The notes beneath the pieces are model-generated. The model made no database searches, had not been told where the DNA came from, and was given only the letters and a program-made list of their open reading frames with translations. From assembly GCA_963830565.1 (NCBI GenBank), contig CAWHMO010000017.1, forward strand, positions 39,743-103,742: 64,000 nucleotides of DNA, in the 5' to 3' direction. The translations under genes were made by a program, and so were the position numbers. This document shows positions 17,043 to 25,745 of the stretch, piece by piece. The first letter of the stretch is position 1. Each line of letters opens with the position of its first letter. This DNA is from DATFDN01 sp963830565 (lineage in GTDB: Bacteria > Pseudomonadota > Alphaproteobacteria > Acetobacterales > Acetobacteraceae).

Positions 17043-18343
17043 CAGCGGTCGGGGTAGATCGGGAACCGTGCGCACAGCGCCTGGACGCGGGCGGCCACTT
17101 CGCGCTCGGCCGTATCGTTCGCGCCGTCGTTGGAGCGCGAGAGACCGTCGACCACCTCGGCGATGAGGCGTCCGACCTCGCGGAACTCGGCGATTCCGAA
17201 GCCGCGCGTGGTGGCGGCGGGCGAGCCGAGGCGGACGCCGGAGGTGACGGCCGGCTTCTCGGGGTCGGCGGGGATGGCGTTCTTGTTGGCGGTGATGCGC
17301 GCCCGCTCCAGGCTGGCCTCGGCGGCCTTGCCGGTGACGCGCTTGGGCCGCAGATCGACCAGCATCAGGTGGCTGTCGGTGCCGCCGCCGACGATGGCGA
17401 AGCCCTCCTCGATCAGCGTCTCGGCCAGCGCGCGGGCGTTGTCGGCGACCGCCTGCTGGTAGGCGCGGAACTCGGGACGCAGTGCCTCGCCGAACGCGAC
17501 CGCCTTGGCGGCGATCACGTGCATCAGCGGGCCGCCCTGAAGCCCTGGGAACACGGCGCTGTTGATCTTTTTCCCGATCTCCGGGTCGTTCGACAGCACC
17601 AGCCCGCCGCGCGGGCCGCGCAGCGTCTTGTGCGTGGTGGTAGTGACGACATGCGCGTGCGGCAACGGGCTGGGATAGAGACCGGCGGCGACCAGCCCGG
17701 CGAAATGCGCCATGTCGACCATCAGGAACGCGCCCACCTCATCGGCCACGCAGCGGATGCGGGCAAAGTCGATGATGCGCGCATAGGCCGAGCCGCCGGC
17801 GATGATGAGCTTCGGGCGCTCGGTCCGGGCAACGCTCTCCAGCTCCTCGTAGTCGAGCAGCCCGTCATGGCGCACGCCGTAGTGCAGCGCGCGGAACCAT
17901 TTGCCCGAGAGGTTGGCGGGCGATCCGTGGGTCAGGTGCCCGCCGGCATCGAGGCTCATGCCGAGGATGGCGTCGCCGGGCTTGAGCAGGGCGAGGAACA
18001 CGGCCTGGTTCGCCTGCGCCCCGGAATGCGGCTGCACGTTGGCGAAGGCGCAGCCGAACAGCGCCGTGGCCCGCTCGATGGCCAGCCGCTCGGCGACGTC
18101 GACGAAGCCGCAGCCGCCATAATAGCGCCGGCCTGGGTAGCCTTCGGCGTATTTGTTGGTGAGCACGCTCCCTTGCGCCTCCAGCACGGCCACGGAGACG
18201 ATGTTCTCGCTGGCGATCAGCTCGATGCCGTCCTGCTGACGGCCAAGCTCATCGCGGATCGCCTGGGCGAGTTCGGGATCGGTTTCGGCAAGCGGGGCGG
18301 AGAAAAACCGTTGCAGGCTGGAAGCGGGCGCGTGCTGGTTCAT
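17042..18343 (-). CDS. glyA: Serine hydroxymethyltransferase
   Basis: 433 residues from the ATG at 18343 (MNQHAPASSLQRFFSAPLAE); an upstream in-frame ATG at 18400 is less likely. It has the PLP-dependent fold type I motifs: GIELIASENIVSVAVLEAQG near the start, GGHLTHGSPANLSG, and the PLP lysine in TTTHKTLRGPRGG. It interconverts serine and glycine with tetrahydrofolate, supplying one-carbon units. First gene of the glyA-nrdR-rib-nusB run, 66 bases after ruvX. Confidence 0.96.
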   Translation of the reverse strand: MNQHAPASSLQRFFSAPLAETDPELAQAIRDELGRQQDGIELIASENIVSVAVLEAQGSVLTNKYAEGYPGRRYYGGCGFVDVAERLAIERATALFGCAFANVQPHSGAQANQAVFLALLKPGDAILGMSLDAGGHLTHGSPANLSGKWFRALHYGVRHDGLLDYEELESVARTERPKLIIAGGSAYARIIDFARIRCVADEVGAFLMVDMAHFAGLVAAGLYPSPLPHAHVVTTTTHKTLRGPRGGLVLSNDPEIGKKINSAVFPGLQGGPLMHVIAAKAVAFGEALRPEFRAYQQAVADNARALAETLIEEGFAIVGGGTDSHLMLVDLRPKRVTGKAAEASLERARITANKNAIPADPEKPAVTSGVRLGSPAATTRGFGIAEFREVGRLIAEVVDGLSRSNDGANDTAEREVAARVQALCARFPIYPDR

Positions 18344-18409
18344 GATCTGCCAGGTGCGTTTCGGATCGGCCCGTCTAGCACCGCGCCGCACACCCGACAA
18401 ACGCCGGCA

Positions 18410-18880
18410 TCAACTGGCGGGCGGCGTTGCGTCGAGCGCAGCCTGAAGCGTCCAGGCCGCCGCCATCCGATCCACCACGTCCGCCCGGCGCGCGCGGCTG
18501 AGGTCGGCCTCGTCGATCAGGAAGCAATTCACGGCCGCCGACGACAGGCGCTCGTCCCACAAAGCCGCCAGAAGCCCAGTCGCCTCCGACAAGGCGTCGG
18601 CCCAGTCCCGCGCCGCCTGCGCCGCTGGGCCGATCGAACCGTCCATGGACAGCGGCCAACCCACGACCAAGCCGCCGGCGCCTTCCTTCCCGGCGATGGA
18701 AGCGATCTCCGCCGCGTTCTCCTTCAGCTTGCGGCGCCGCAGGGTTCCATACGGGCTGGCGAGGCGCAGCATCACGTCCGACAGCGCGATGCCGATGCGG
18801 CGTGCGCCGGGGTCGATGCCGATGAGCCGCTGCCCTGGCAGCAACCTGCTCCGCAGCTCCGCCATGTTGAACAGCGCCAT
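18410..18880 (-). CDS. ruvX: Putative pre-16S rRNA nuclease / Holliday junction resolvase YqgF
   Basis: An RNase H-like protein of 156 residues if started at ATG 18880 (MALFNMAELRSRL); the frame also offers an upstream GTG/ATG at 18916. The first catalytic Asp is in RLIGIDPGARRIGIALSD, and the conserved LVVGWPLSMDGS and WDERLSSAAV motifs (second and third acidic sites) follow. The family matures 16S rRNA 5' ends (YqgF). It is divergent from gatC with ~44 bases between starts, so the promoters overlap. Confidence 0.92.
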   Translation of the reverse strand: MALFNMAELRSRLLPGQRLIGIDPGARRIGIALSDVMLRLASPYGTLRRRKLKENAAEIASIAGKEGAGGLVVGWPLSMDGSIGPAAQAARDWADALSEATGLLAALWDERLSSAAVNCFLIDEADLSRARRADVVDRMAAAWTLQAALDATPPAS

Positions 18881-18924
18881 TACCGCCGTTATGGTCCCGA
18901 GCTCTCCCGGAACCAAGGATCACC

Positions 18925-19212
18925 ATGTCGCTCGACCCCGCGACCGTTCGCCGCATCGCGCTGCTCGCCCGCATCCGCCTGGACGATGTGGAGGTGCCGC
19001 GCCTGCAGGCGGAGCTGAACGGCATTCTCGGCTGGATCGAGCAGCTCAACGAAGTCGATGTCGAGGGGGTCGAACCGATCGCGGGCGCCGCACGCATGGC
19101 GCTCAGGATGCGCGAGGATGTGGTGACAGACGGGGGCTATCCCGAGAAGGTGCTCGCCAACGCGCCCGAGCGGATCGACGAGTTCTTTGCGGTGCCGAAG
19201 GTGGTGGAATGA
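18925..19212 (+). CDS. gatC: Aspartyl/glutamyl-tRNA amidotransferase subunit C
   Basis: 95 residues with the GatC pattern: MSLDPATVRRIALLARIRLD, LNGILGWIEQLNEVDVEGVE and a C-terminal FFAVPKVVE. It stabilises GatA and GatB in the complex that amidates misacylated Glu-tRNA(Gln)/Asp-tRNA(Asn). Its stop overlaps the gatA ATG (ATGA). Confidence 0.96.
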   Translation: MSLDPATVRRIALLARIRLDDVEVPRLQAELNGILGWIEQLNEVDVEGVEPIAGAARMALRMREDVVTDGGYPEKVLANAPERIDEFFAVPKVVE

Positions 19213-20699
19213 CGCTCACCGGGCTCACCATCGCGGACGCGCGCGCGGGCCTCGCCCGGCGCGACTTCACCGCACGCGCGCTGACCGAGGCGCATCTGGC
19301 CGCCATCGAGGTGCTGAACCCGCGCCTGAACGCCTACCTCACCGTCACCGCCGATCGTGCGCTGGCTCAGGCCGAGGCGGCCGATGCGGCGCTGGCGCGC
19401 GGCAAGGCGCGGACGCTGACCGGCATCCCGCTCGCCATCAAGGACCTGTTCTGCACCGAGGGCGTGCGCACCACCGCCGGCAGCCGGATACTCGGCTCCT
19501 TCGTGCCGCCCTACGAGAGCACCGTCAGCGCCAACCTGCTGCGCGACGGCGCGATCTTCCTCGGCAAGGCAAACATGGACGAGTTCGCGATGGGCTCGTC
19601 TAACATGACCTCCGCCTATGGTCCGGTCGAGAACCCGTGGAAGCGCCGTCAGGACGATCAGGCGGTGCTGGTGCCCGGCGGCTCCTCCGGCGGGTCGGCG
19701 GCGGCGGTCGCGGCCCGGCTCGCGCTCGGCGCCACCGGCACCGACACGGGCGGGTCGATCCGCCAGCCGGCCTCGTTCTGCGGTATCGCCGGGCTCAAGC
19801 CGACCTATGGGCGATGCTCGCGCTGGGGCGTCGTCGCCTTCGCCTCCTCGCTCGACCATCCCGGCCCGTTCGCCCGAACGGTAGAGGACTGCGCGATCCT
19901 GCTCGGCTCGATGGCCGGGCATGACCCGAGGGACAGCACCAGCGCCGATCTGCCCGTGCCCGACTTCGCCGCCGCCTGCACGCACGGGGTCAAGGGCCTG
20001 CGCATCGGCATCCCGCGCGAGTACCGCGCGGACGGGATGCCCGAGGAGATCGAGGCGCTATGGAGCCAGGGGATCGACTGGCTGCGCGAGGCCGGGGCCG
20101 AGATCGTGGACGTCTCGCTGCCGCACACGAAATACGGGTTGCCGACCTACTACATCGTCGCTCCAGCCGAAGCATCCTCCAACCTCGCCCGCTACGACGG
20201 CGTGCGCTTCGGATTGCGCGCGGAGAATGGCGAGGACCTGCGCGACCTCTACGAGCGCACGCGCGCCGAAGGCTTTGGCGCCGAGGTGCGCCGGCGCGTG
20301 CTGATCGGCACCTACGTGCTCTCGGCCGGCTACTACGATGCCTATTATCTGCGGGCGCAGAAGCTGCGCGCGCTGATCCTGCGCGACTTCACCGAGGCTT
20401 TTGCCAAGGTGGACGCGCTGCTCGCCCCGACCGCGCCTTCGGCCGCCTTCGCGCAGGGTGAAAAATCCGACGATCCGGTGAAGATGTACCTGAACGACGT
20501 GTTCACCGTGCCCGCTAACCTCGCTGGCGTCCCGGCGATGTCGGTCCCGGCCGGGCTGGACGCGAATGGGTTGCCTTTGGGGTTACAGGTGATCGGCCGG
20601 CCGTTCGACGAGGAGACGGTGTTCGCGGTCAGCATCGCCATCGAGCGCGCAGCGGAGTTCGATGCGCTGCCGGCGCTTATCGCGGAGCGAACGTCATGA
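19209..20699 (+). CDS. gatA: Aspartyl/glutamyl-tRNA amidotransferase subunit A
   Basis: 496 residues from the ATG overlapping gatC. It is an amidase-signature enzyme: the catalytic Lys is in IPLAIKDLFCTEG, the cis-Ser and nucleophile Ser are in GGSSGGSAAAVAA and TGTDTGGSIRQPA. It frees ammonia from glutamine or asparagine for transfer on GatB. Length and motifs are complete. A dispersed palindromic repeat separates it from gatB. Confidence 0.96.
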   Translation: MTLTGLTIADARAGLARRDFTARALTEAHLAAIEVLNPRLNAYLTVTADRALAQAEAADAALARGKARTLTGIPLAIKDLFCTEGVRTTAGSRILGSFVPPYESTVSANLLRDGAIFLGKANMDEFAMGSSNMTSAYGPVENPWKRRQDDQAVLVPGGSSGGSAAAVAARLALGATGTDTGGSIRQPASFCGIAGLKPTYGRCSRWGVVAFASSLDHPGPFARTVEDCAILLGSMAGHDPRDSTSADLPVPDFAAACTHGVKGLRIGIPREYRADGMPEEIEALWSQGIDWLREAGAEIVDVSLPHTKYGLPTYYIVAPAEASSNLARYDGVRFGLRAENGEDLRDLYERTRAEGFGAEVRRRVLIGTYVLSAGYYDAYYLRAQKLRALILRDFTEAFAKVDALLAPTAPSAAFAQGEKSDDPVKMYLNDVFTVPANLAGVPAMSVPAGLDANGLPLGLQVIGRPFDEETVFAVSIAIERAAEFDALPALIAERTS

Positions 20700-20713
20700 G
20701 AGTGCTTTCCTTT

Positions 20714-20801
20714 CGTCATGCCCGGGCTTGGCCCGGGCACCCACGTCTTTCCTTGCACGTTCGTGAAGTCGTGGGTGGCCGGGCCAAGCCCGGCCATGAC
20801 G
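20714..20801. repeat. Long palindromic intergenic repeat between gatA and gatB
   Basis: Arms of about 32 bases face each other: CGTCATGCCCGGGCTTGGCC at the left and GGCCAAGCCCGGCCATGACG at the right, with a ~25-base centre. This is the typical alphaproteobacterial dispersed palindrome (GTCATGGCCGGGCTTGGCCC type). It could form an mRNA hairpin within the gatCAB transcript. A relative sits at 31292-31382. Confidence 0.8.
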
Positions 20802-20832
20802 ATTGTGGGGTGCGAGGCCGGAGCGGAATCGC

Positions 20833-22290
20833 ATGACCTACACCATCGACGGCACCACCGGCCCCTGGGAAGTCGTGATCGGCCTCGAAGTCCACGCCCA
20901 GGTCATCAGCCAGGCCAAGCTGTTCTCCGGCGCCGCCACCGCCTTCGGCGCCGAGCCGAACAGCCAGGTGAGCTTCGTCGATGCCGGCTTTCCGGGGATG
21001 CTGCCGGTCATCAACCGCGAGTGCGTCGCGCAGGCGGTGCGCACGGGGCTCGGGCTCGATGCGCGCATCAACCCGATCAGCCGCTTCGACCGCAAGAACT
21101 ACTTCTACGCCGACCTGCCCGCCGGCTACCAGATCAGCCAGTACCAGCACCCGATCGTGGGCGAGGGCCGGATCGAGATCGAGCTTGCCGATGGCGCCAC
21201 CAAGGAGATCGGCATCACCCGCCTGCACCTGGAGCAGGACGCCGGAAAGTCGCTGCATGACCAGCATCCGACCAAGTCGCTGATCGACCTCAACCGTTCC
21301 GGGGTCGCGCTGATGGAGATCGTGAGCGAGCCCGATCTGCGCGCGCCGGAGGAGGCGGGCGCCTACTTGCGCAAGCTGCGCACCATCCTGCGCTATCTCG
21401 GCACCTGCGACGGCAACATGGACGAAGGGTCCATGCGCGCCGACGTCAACGTCTCGGTGCGCCAGCACGGCGAGCCGTTCCGCACGCGCTGCGAGGTCAA
21501 GAACGTCAACTCCATCCGCTATGTGATGCAGGCGATCGAGGCGGAGGCGAGACGCCAGGTCGAGGTCTGGGAATCCGGCGGCATGGTGGATCAGGAGACC
21601 CGGCTATTCGATCCCGCGCGCGGGGCGACACGGTCAATGCGCAGCAAGGAGGACGCGCACGATTACCGCTACTTCCCCGATCCCGACCTGCTGCCGCTGG
21701 TGCTCGACGAGCATTGGATCACCGAACTGAAGGCCGGGCTGCCCGAACTGCCGGACGCCAAGCGGCGGCGCTTCGTGGCCGAGTACGGCCTGCCCGCCTA
21801 CGACGCCGCTGTGCTGGTCGCCGAGCAGGCAACCGCGGATTTCTACGAAGCCGTGGCGAAGGGGCGCGATGCGAAGCTCGCCGCCAACTGGGTGATGGGC
21901 GACCTGTTCGCCGCGCTCAACCGCACCGGGAGGAGCATCGCCGATACTCCGGTGAACGCCACGAGTCTCGGCCACCTGCTCGATCTGATGGCCGACGGCA
22001 CGATCAACGGCCGCATCGCCAAGGAGGTGTTCGAGGCGATGGTGGACACCGGGCAGGAGCCCGGCGCCATCGTCGAGGCGAAGGGGCTGCGCCAAGTCAC
22101 CGACACCGGCGCGATCGACACGGCGGTGGATGCGGTGCTGGCCGCGAACGCCGACAAGGTGGCGGAGTACAAGGCGGGGAAGGACAAGCTGTTCGGCTTC
22201 TTTGTCGGCCAGGTTATGAAAACGATGAAGGGCAAGGGCAATCCGACGCTGGTGAACGAGGCACTGGGTCGGCGGCTCGGCGGCGCATAG
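20833..22290 (+). CDS. gatB: Aspartyl/glutamyl-tRNA amidotransferase subunit B
   Basis: 485 residues from ATG 20833 (MTYTIDGTTGPWEVVIGLEV). It has the GatB signatures LFSGAATAFGAEPNSQVSFV, RKNYFYADLPAGYQISQYQ and DLNRSGVALMEIVSEPDLR, and the C-terminal YqeY-like tail (KGNPTLVNEALGRRL). It phosphorylates the misacylated tRNA carboxylate and hosts transamidation. It completes gatCAB; 134 bases containing the palindromic repeat separate it from gatA. Confidence 0.96.
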   Translation: MTYTIDGTTGPWEVVIGLEVHAQVISQAKLFSGAATAFGAEPNSQVSFVDAGFPGMLPVINRECVAQAVRTGLGLDARINPISRFDRKNYFYADLPAGYQISQYQHPIVGEGRIEIELADGATKEIGITRLHLEQDAGKSLHDQHPTKSLIDLNRSGVALMEIVSEPDLRAPEEAGAYLRKLRTILRYLGTCDGNMDEGSMRADVNVSVRQHGEPFRTRCEVKNVNSIRYVMQAIEAEARRQVEVWESGGMVDQETRLFDPARGATRSMRSKEDAHDYRYFPDPDLLPLVLDEHWITELKAGLPELPDAKRRRFVAEYGLPAYDAAVLVAEQATADFYEAVAKGRDAKLAANWVMGDLFAALNRTGRSIADTPVNATSLGHLLDLMADGTINGRIAKEVFEAMVDTGQEPGAIVEAKGLRQVTDTGAIDTAVDAVLAANADKVAEYKAGKDKLFGFFVGQVMKTMKGKGNPTLVNEALGRRLGGA

Positions 22291-22407
22291 GAATGCCCCT
22301 CCCCCCGGCCTCCTCCCGCACGGGCAGGTGCTGTAGAAGGGATCCAGTCCCGATGGTCCTGCCTGTAATGGCTTGCCCTCATCCGCGCTCGGGCTCGCAC
22401 TTATCGC

Positions 22408-22619
22408 CGATGAGTGGAGGTCGCCAGATCTGGCGCAGCGTGTCCGATCAGATCGGCCGGGTGTACTATTTCAATTCGGCAACTCGTCCGGATAGCTTCT
22501 GGGTGCCGCTGTCGAACCTCGATCTGCAACAGGCCGCCGATGGGGAGGTCTATTCGGGCGATGTTTCCGCGCAGTTCCGGCCGGCCACGCCCTTCACGTT
22601 CGAGGCCGTGGCGCCCTGA
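22408..22619 (+). pseudogene. C-terminal remnant of a linear amide C-N hydrolase (choloylglycine hydrolase-like)
   Basis: The frame reads RQIWRSVSDQIGRVYYFNSA, then SFWVPLSNLDLQQ, which resembles the final strands of penicillin V acylase/bile salt hydrolase-type Ntn hydrolases (typically W.V.D..N..YYF....N..WVDL..LD). The N-terminal nucleophile Cys and the rest of the ~320-residue protein are absent. Frame upstream is open back to 22294 but unrelated. Probably a leftover of a deleted gene. Confidence 0.45.
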
Positions 22620-22644
22620 CGGAGCCGTTGGCCACGCACTCGGC

Positions 22645-23007
22645 TCAGCTCTTGACCTTCCAGCTTCCGTCAGACATCCGGCACCACGTCAGCTCATAGG
22701 TGCGCGGCGGCTTGCGTCCCTTCACCGTGATCTCATGGTGCAGGCGATGGCAGGTCGTTGCCCCATCCTGGAAGATTTCGCGCACCACGTTCTGCCCCCG
22801 GCTGTGGCTGGCGGGATTGCTCCAGCTGTCCTTCGACCCGACCGCGACATCCCCGGAGCGATTCAAGGACGCGATGCTGGACGACAGCAGATCGACGTCG
22901 CGCTGAGTGAGCCCGGTTCTGCTCCCCTGGAACGGGTTGAGCTGCGCCGTCGCCGGCGTTGCCGCCGAGACAAGCAATCCGGTCACGAGAAGCCGAAAAA
23001 TCCTCAT
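22645..23007 (-). CDS. Secreted surface-antigen-like protein
   Basis: 120 residues: a signal peptide (MRIFRLLVTGLLVSAATPATA) and a domain ending GATTCHRLHHEITVKG...YELTWCRMSDGSWKV. The paired Cys and terminal DGSWKV resemble the C-terminal half of rickettsial 17-kDa/RT0821-type surface antigens, which sit in the periplasm or outer membrane. No lipobox is present. Function unknown. A ~230-base gap before the next reverse gene shows nothing recognisable. Confidence 0.7.
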   Translation of the reverse strand: MRIFRLLVTGLLVSAATPATAQLNPFQGSRTGLTQRDVDLLSSSIASLNRSGDVAVGSKDSWSNPASHSRGQNVVREIFQDGATTCHRLHHEITVKGRKPPRTYELTWCRMSDGSWKVKS

Positions 23008-23241
23008 CGGTGTTCCTTTCCCTTGGCTCGCCTGCCGGTATCACCCCGGAACCCCCGGTTTCCTGCCCGCCACCGCCGCTCCGTCTCACCAGGCCTGCGC
23101 CGACGCCGATGATCTCACGTCCGTCTCAGCGAGCTTGCGCCCAGGATCACCCAGCGTGCGCCCGCCGCATCGGATAGCCTCGGCGAGCACGAGCCGAAAT
23201 CGTCGATGAGTGCGAACCCGGGCGGGGATAAGTGCAAGCCA

Positions 23242-23901
23242 TTACACCTTCCCAAGCTTCCGCTGCACCCCCACGGGCAATGCCGTCAAGCGTGCCATCT
23301 CGCCCCGCGCCAGCATGTCGGGATCGTCCAGATACGCCTCCGCCATCCTCATGGCGTCCAGACCCCAGAACACGGCGCCTTCCATCGCCAGGGTCGGCAC
23401 CCCGAACACCCCGGCGTCGATCGCCGCGTCGGTCCAGGCACGCAGGCGGGCCTTGGCGTCCTGCTTGGCGATGAGGGCATCGAAGTCGGTCACCCCGAGA
23501 CGCGCGGTCAGCGCGGCATGCTCGGCCGGTTCAGCGGGATCGCGCCCCTCGGCCCAGATGAAATCGAACGCGGACCGCACCGCGTCGGTCCGGCCGTCCA
23601 GGGCCGCCAGGAGCCGCAGCGCGTCGAGCGAACGGAACGGATGACGGGGCGGGAAACGCATCGGCAGCCCGGCGCTATCGGCCATGAACTGGCACAGCCG
23701 ATAGGTGTGCAACCGCTTCGGCGGGATTTCCGCCGGTCCAAGCTGGCCCCAATGCCGCAGCAGGGCGGCCAGCACGACAGGGCGGAACACGACCGGACGG
23801 CGTCTCGCCAGCGCCTCCACCGCCGGCAAGGCGAGATGGGCAAAGGGAGAGACGAGGTCGAAATACCAGATCACCTCCGGACTGGCTGACTCCTCGCTCA
23901 T
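23242..23901 (-). CDS. 2-hydroxychromene-2-carboxylate isomerase (DsbA/GST-kappa family)
   Basis: 219 residues. The start VIWYFDLVSPFAHLALPAVE is the HCCA isomerase version of the thioredoxin-fold entry, with Ser-Pro in place of the redox CxxC. GVFGVPTLAMEGAVFWGLDA near the C-terminus is the usual cis-Pro strand and loop. Family members isomerise 2-hydroxychromene-2-carboxylate in naphthalene catabolism using glutathione, but many are uncharacterised. It is 9 bases downstream of proC on the same strand and so may be co-transcribed. Confidence 0.85.
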   Translation of the reverse strand: MSEESASPEVIWYFDLVSPFAHLALPAVEALARRRPVVFRPVVLAALLRHWGQLGPAEIPPKRLHTYRLCQFMADSAGLPMRFPPRHPFRSLDALRLLAALDGRTDAVRSAFDFIWAEGRDPAEPAEHAALTARLGVTDFDALIAKQDAKARLRAWTDAAIDAGVFGVPTLAMEGAVFWGLDAMRMAEAYLDDPDMLARGEMARLTALPVGVQRKLGKV

Positions 23902-23910
23902 CCCGCCGGC

Positions 23911-24720
23911 TCAGCCGGCCAGCTCGCGCGAGCGTGCCGTCGCGGCGGCAATGGCCCGGGACAGCAGATCAGGCCAGGCACCAGGTGCCATCAGCACCTC
24001 CAGCGCCCGCTCCGTGGTGCCGCCGGGGCTGGTGACGGCGCGGCGCAACGCGGCGGACTCCTCGGCGCTCGCCGCCAGCAGGGCTCCCGATCCGGCCACC
24101 GTCCGACGTGCCAGCGTCCGGGCGAGGTCGGCGGGAATGCCCTGCTCGCGCGCCGCCTGCTCAAGCAGTTCGGCGAGCAGAAACACATAGGCCGGCCCGC
24201 TGCCCGAGACGGCGGTGACAGGGTCCAGCAACGCCTCGTCCTCTACCCATGCCACCTCGCCGATCGCCTGGAGCAGCCGGTCGCAGAGCATACGCTGAGC
24301 CGTCGTAACGCCAGCGCCGGGGCAAGCCACGGTGATGCCTTGCCGCACTGCCGCGGGCGTGTTCGGCATCGCGCGCACGATCTGCGCCCCGGCCCCAAGC
24401 AGGGCGCCGATTCCGGCCAGGGTGCGCCCGGCCATGATGGACAGGAACACGGCTTGGCCGGCGAACCGACGGTAGAGGGGCAGCGTCTCCGCCGCGCTCT
24501 GCGGCTTGACGGCGAACACGATCGCGGCGGGGGCGAAGCCCTCTTCGATCTCCGCGGCCTTGCTGGCCACGCTCAGGTCCGGACCGGCCTGACGCGCGGC
24601 CTCCGGCGCGGGATCCACGGCGACCGAGGGCGCCAGGCCGCGCTCGCGCCAGCCCGCCAGCATGGCCCCGCCCATCCGGCCACAGCCGACCAGCAGGATG
24701 GGCGGGATCGTCTCGCTCAT
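23911..24720 (-). CDS. proC: Pyrroline-5-carboxylate reductase
   Basis: 269 residues from ATG 24720, which overlaps the stop of the upstream YbjN-like gene (ATGA). The N-terminal NAD(P) site ILLVGCGRMGGAML, the substrate region RAMPNTPAAVRQGITVA and the family signature SGSGPAYVFLLAELLEQAA through TVAGSGALL are all present. It reduces pyrroline-5-carboxylate to proline. Confidence 0.94.
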   Translation of the reverse strand: MSETIPPILLVGCGRMGGAMLAGWRERGLAPSVAVDPAPEAARQAGPDLSVASKAAEIEEGFAPAAIVFAVKPQSAAETLPLYRRFAGQAVFLSIMAGRTLAGIGALLGAGAQIVRAMPNTPAAVRQGITVACPGAGVTTAQRMLCDRLLQAIGEVAWVEDEALLDPVTAVSGSGPAYVFLLAELLEQAAREQGIPADLARTLARRTVAGSGALLAASAEESAALRRAVTSPGGTTERALEVLMAPGAWPDLLSRAIAAATARSRELAG

Positions 24721-25223
24721 GCCTCGCCGACGCACTCCAGCATGGCCGCGTCCAGCGCCTCGCGCGGGGTCTTGCCGCCCCACAGCACGAACTGGAAGGC
24801 CGGGAAGAACCGCTCGCACTCGGTGATGGCGATATCGACCATATCCTCCAGGCTCTCGGTCGAGGCGCCGGGCGCGCCGCGCAGCAGCACCGCGTGGCGG
24901 AACACCGGCATGCCGTCATCCGGGTCGATGGCGAAATGCCCGATCCACAGCCGATCGTTGGCGAGCGCCAGCAGCTCGTAAAGGGCCGTACGGCGCTTCG
25001 CCGGCACCTTCATGTCGAAGGCGCAGGTGAAGTGCATAGCGCTGATCTCATGCGACCAGTTGAAGTACAACCCGTAATCGCACCAGCGGCCCGGCGCCTC
25101 TGCCGCCATCTCGCTATCGCTGCGTCGGTCGAAGGCCCAATCGTTCGCGGTGATTATTTGCTCCAGCATATCGAGGGGATTGGCCGCGGTCTCCAGCGGG
25201 GCGGCGATGGACGTGGCGGGCAT
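24717..25223 (-). CDS. YbjN domain-containing protein
   Basis: 168 residues from ATG 25223. The pattern NPLDMLEQIITANDWAFDRR, WCDYGLYFNWSHEISAMHFT and VPAKRRTALYELLALANDRL is that of YbjN (type III secretion chaperone-like fold) proteins common in alphaproteobacteria, where they nearly always precede proC as here. It is coupled to proC by a 4-base overlap. The molecular role is unknown; cytosolic. Confidence 0.85.
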   Translation of the reverse strand: MPATSIAAPLETAANPLDMLEQIITANDWAFDRRSDSEMAAEAPGRWCDYGLYFNWSHEISAMHFTCAFDMKVPAKRRTALYELLALANDRLWIGHFAIDPDDGMPVFRHAVLLRGAPGASTESLEDMVDIAITECERFFPAFQFVLWGGKTPREALDAAMLECVGEA

Positions 25224-25373
25224 GCGGGGTCTCCCGTCTAGAGGAAGGCCGGGCGGAACAGGCGCTTCTCGCACCTGCACCGAGGAGCCACGAGGCTCAC
25301 CCTACCGACCGGGCCCGCCCCGCCGCAAGCGGCGCACCGAGTCGCACCGCTCATCTGTCACAAACGCGCCACA

Positions 25374-25685
25374 TCAGGGCGCGGTTGCCGGGTCGGGCGC
25401 GCGCCCCGCCGCCTCCAGCGCCGCCACCCGCGTCTCCAGGCTCGACAGGCGGTTTAGCGCCTCCGCCAGCCGGGTCTCGGCCGATTCCTGTCCGGCGCGG
25501 GCGTTGGCTGCCAACTCCTGCATCGCTGCCAGTTCGTCGCGACGAACGAGGTCGAGGCGCCGGATCGCGTCGTCGACCCGCGAGCGGATCATCGCCTCTG
25601 CCTCCTCGCGCAGCCCCGCCAGCGCCGAGATCGCCCCCCCGGCGACCCCGGCCAGATCGTCGAAGAATTTCGGTCGTTCTGCCAT
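25374..25685 (-). CDS. ubiK: Accessory factor UbiK (BMFP domain)
   Basis: 103 residues: MAERPKFFDDLAGVAGGAIS, an amphipathic start, then a long coiled coil ending RLSSLETRVAALEA, exactly the UbiK/YqiC plan. UbiK helps assemble the aerobic ubiquinone biosynthesis complex at the membrane. The start is supported by GGAG upstream of ATG 25685. It is divergent from hldD with 60 bases between the genes. Confidence 0.88.
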   Translation of the reverse strand: MAERPKFFDDLAGVAGGAISALAGLREEAEAMIRSRVDDAIRRLDLVRRDELAAMQELAANARAGQESAETRLAEALNRLSSLETRVAALEAAGRAPDPATAP

Positions 25686-25745
25686 GGTGCTCTCCCGTTC
25701 CGGCACTTTACCGCTCGTGCGCGAATGCCCGTATAAGCCGCGCCC

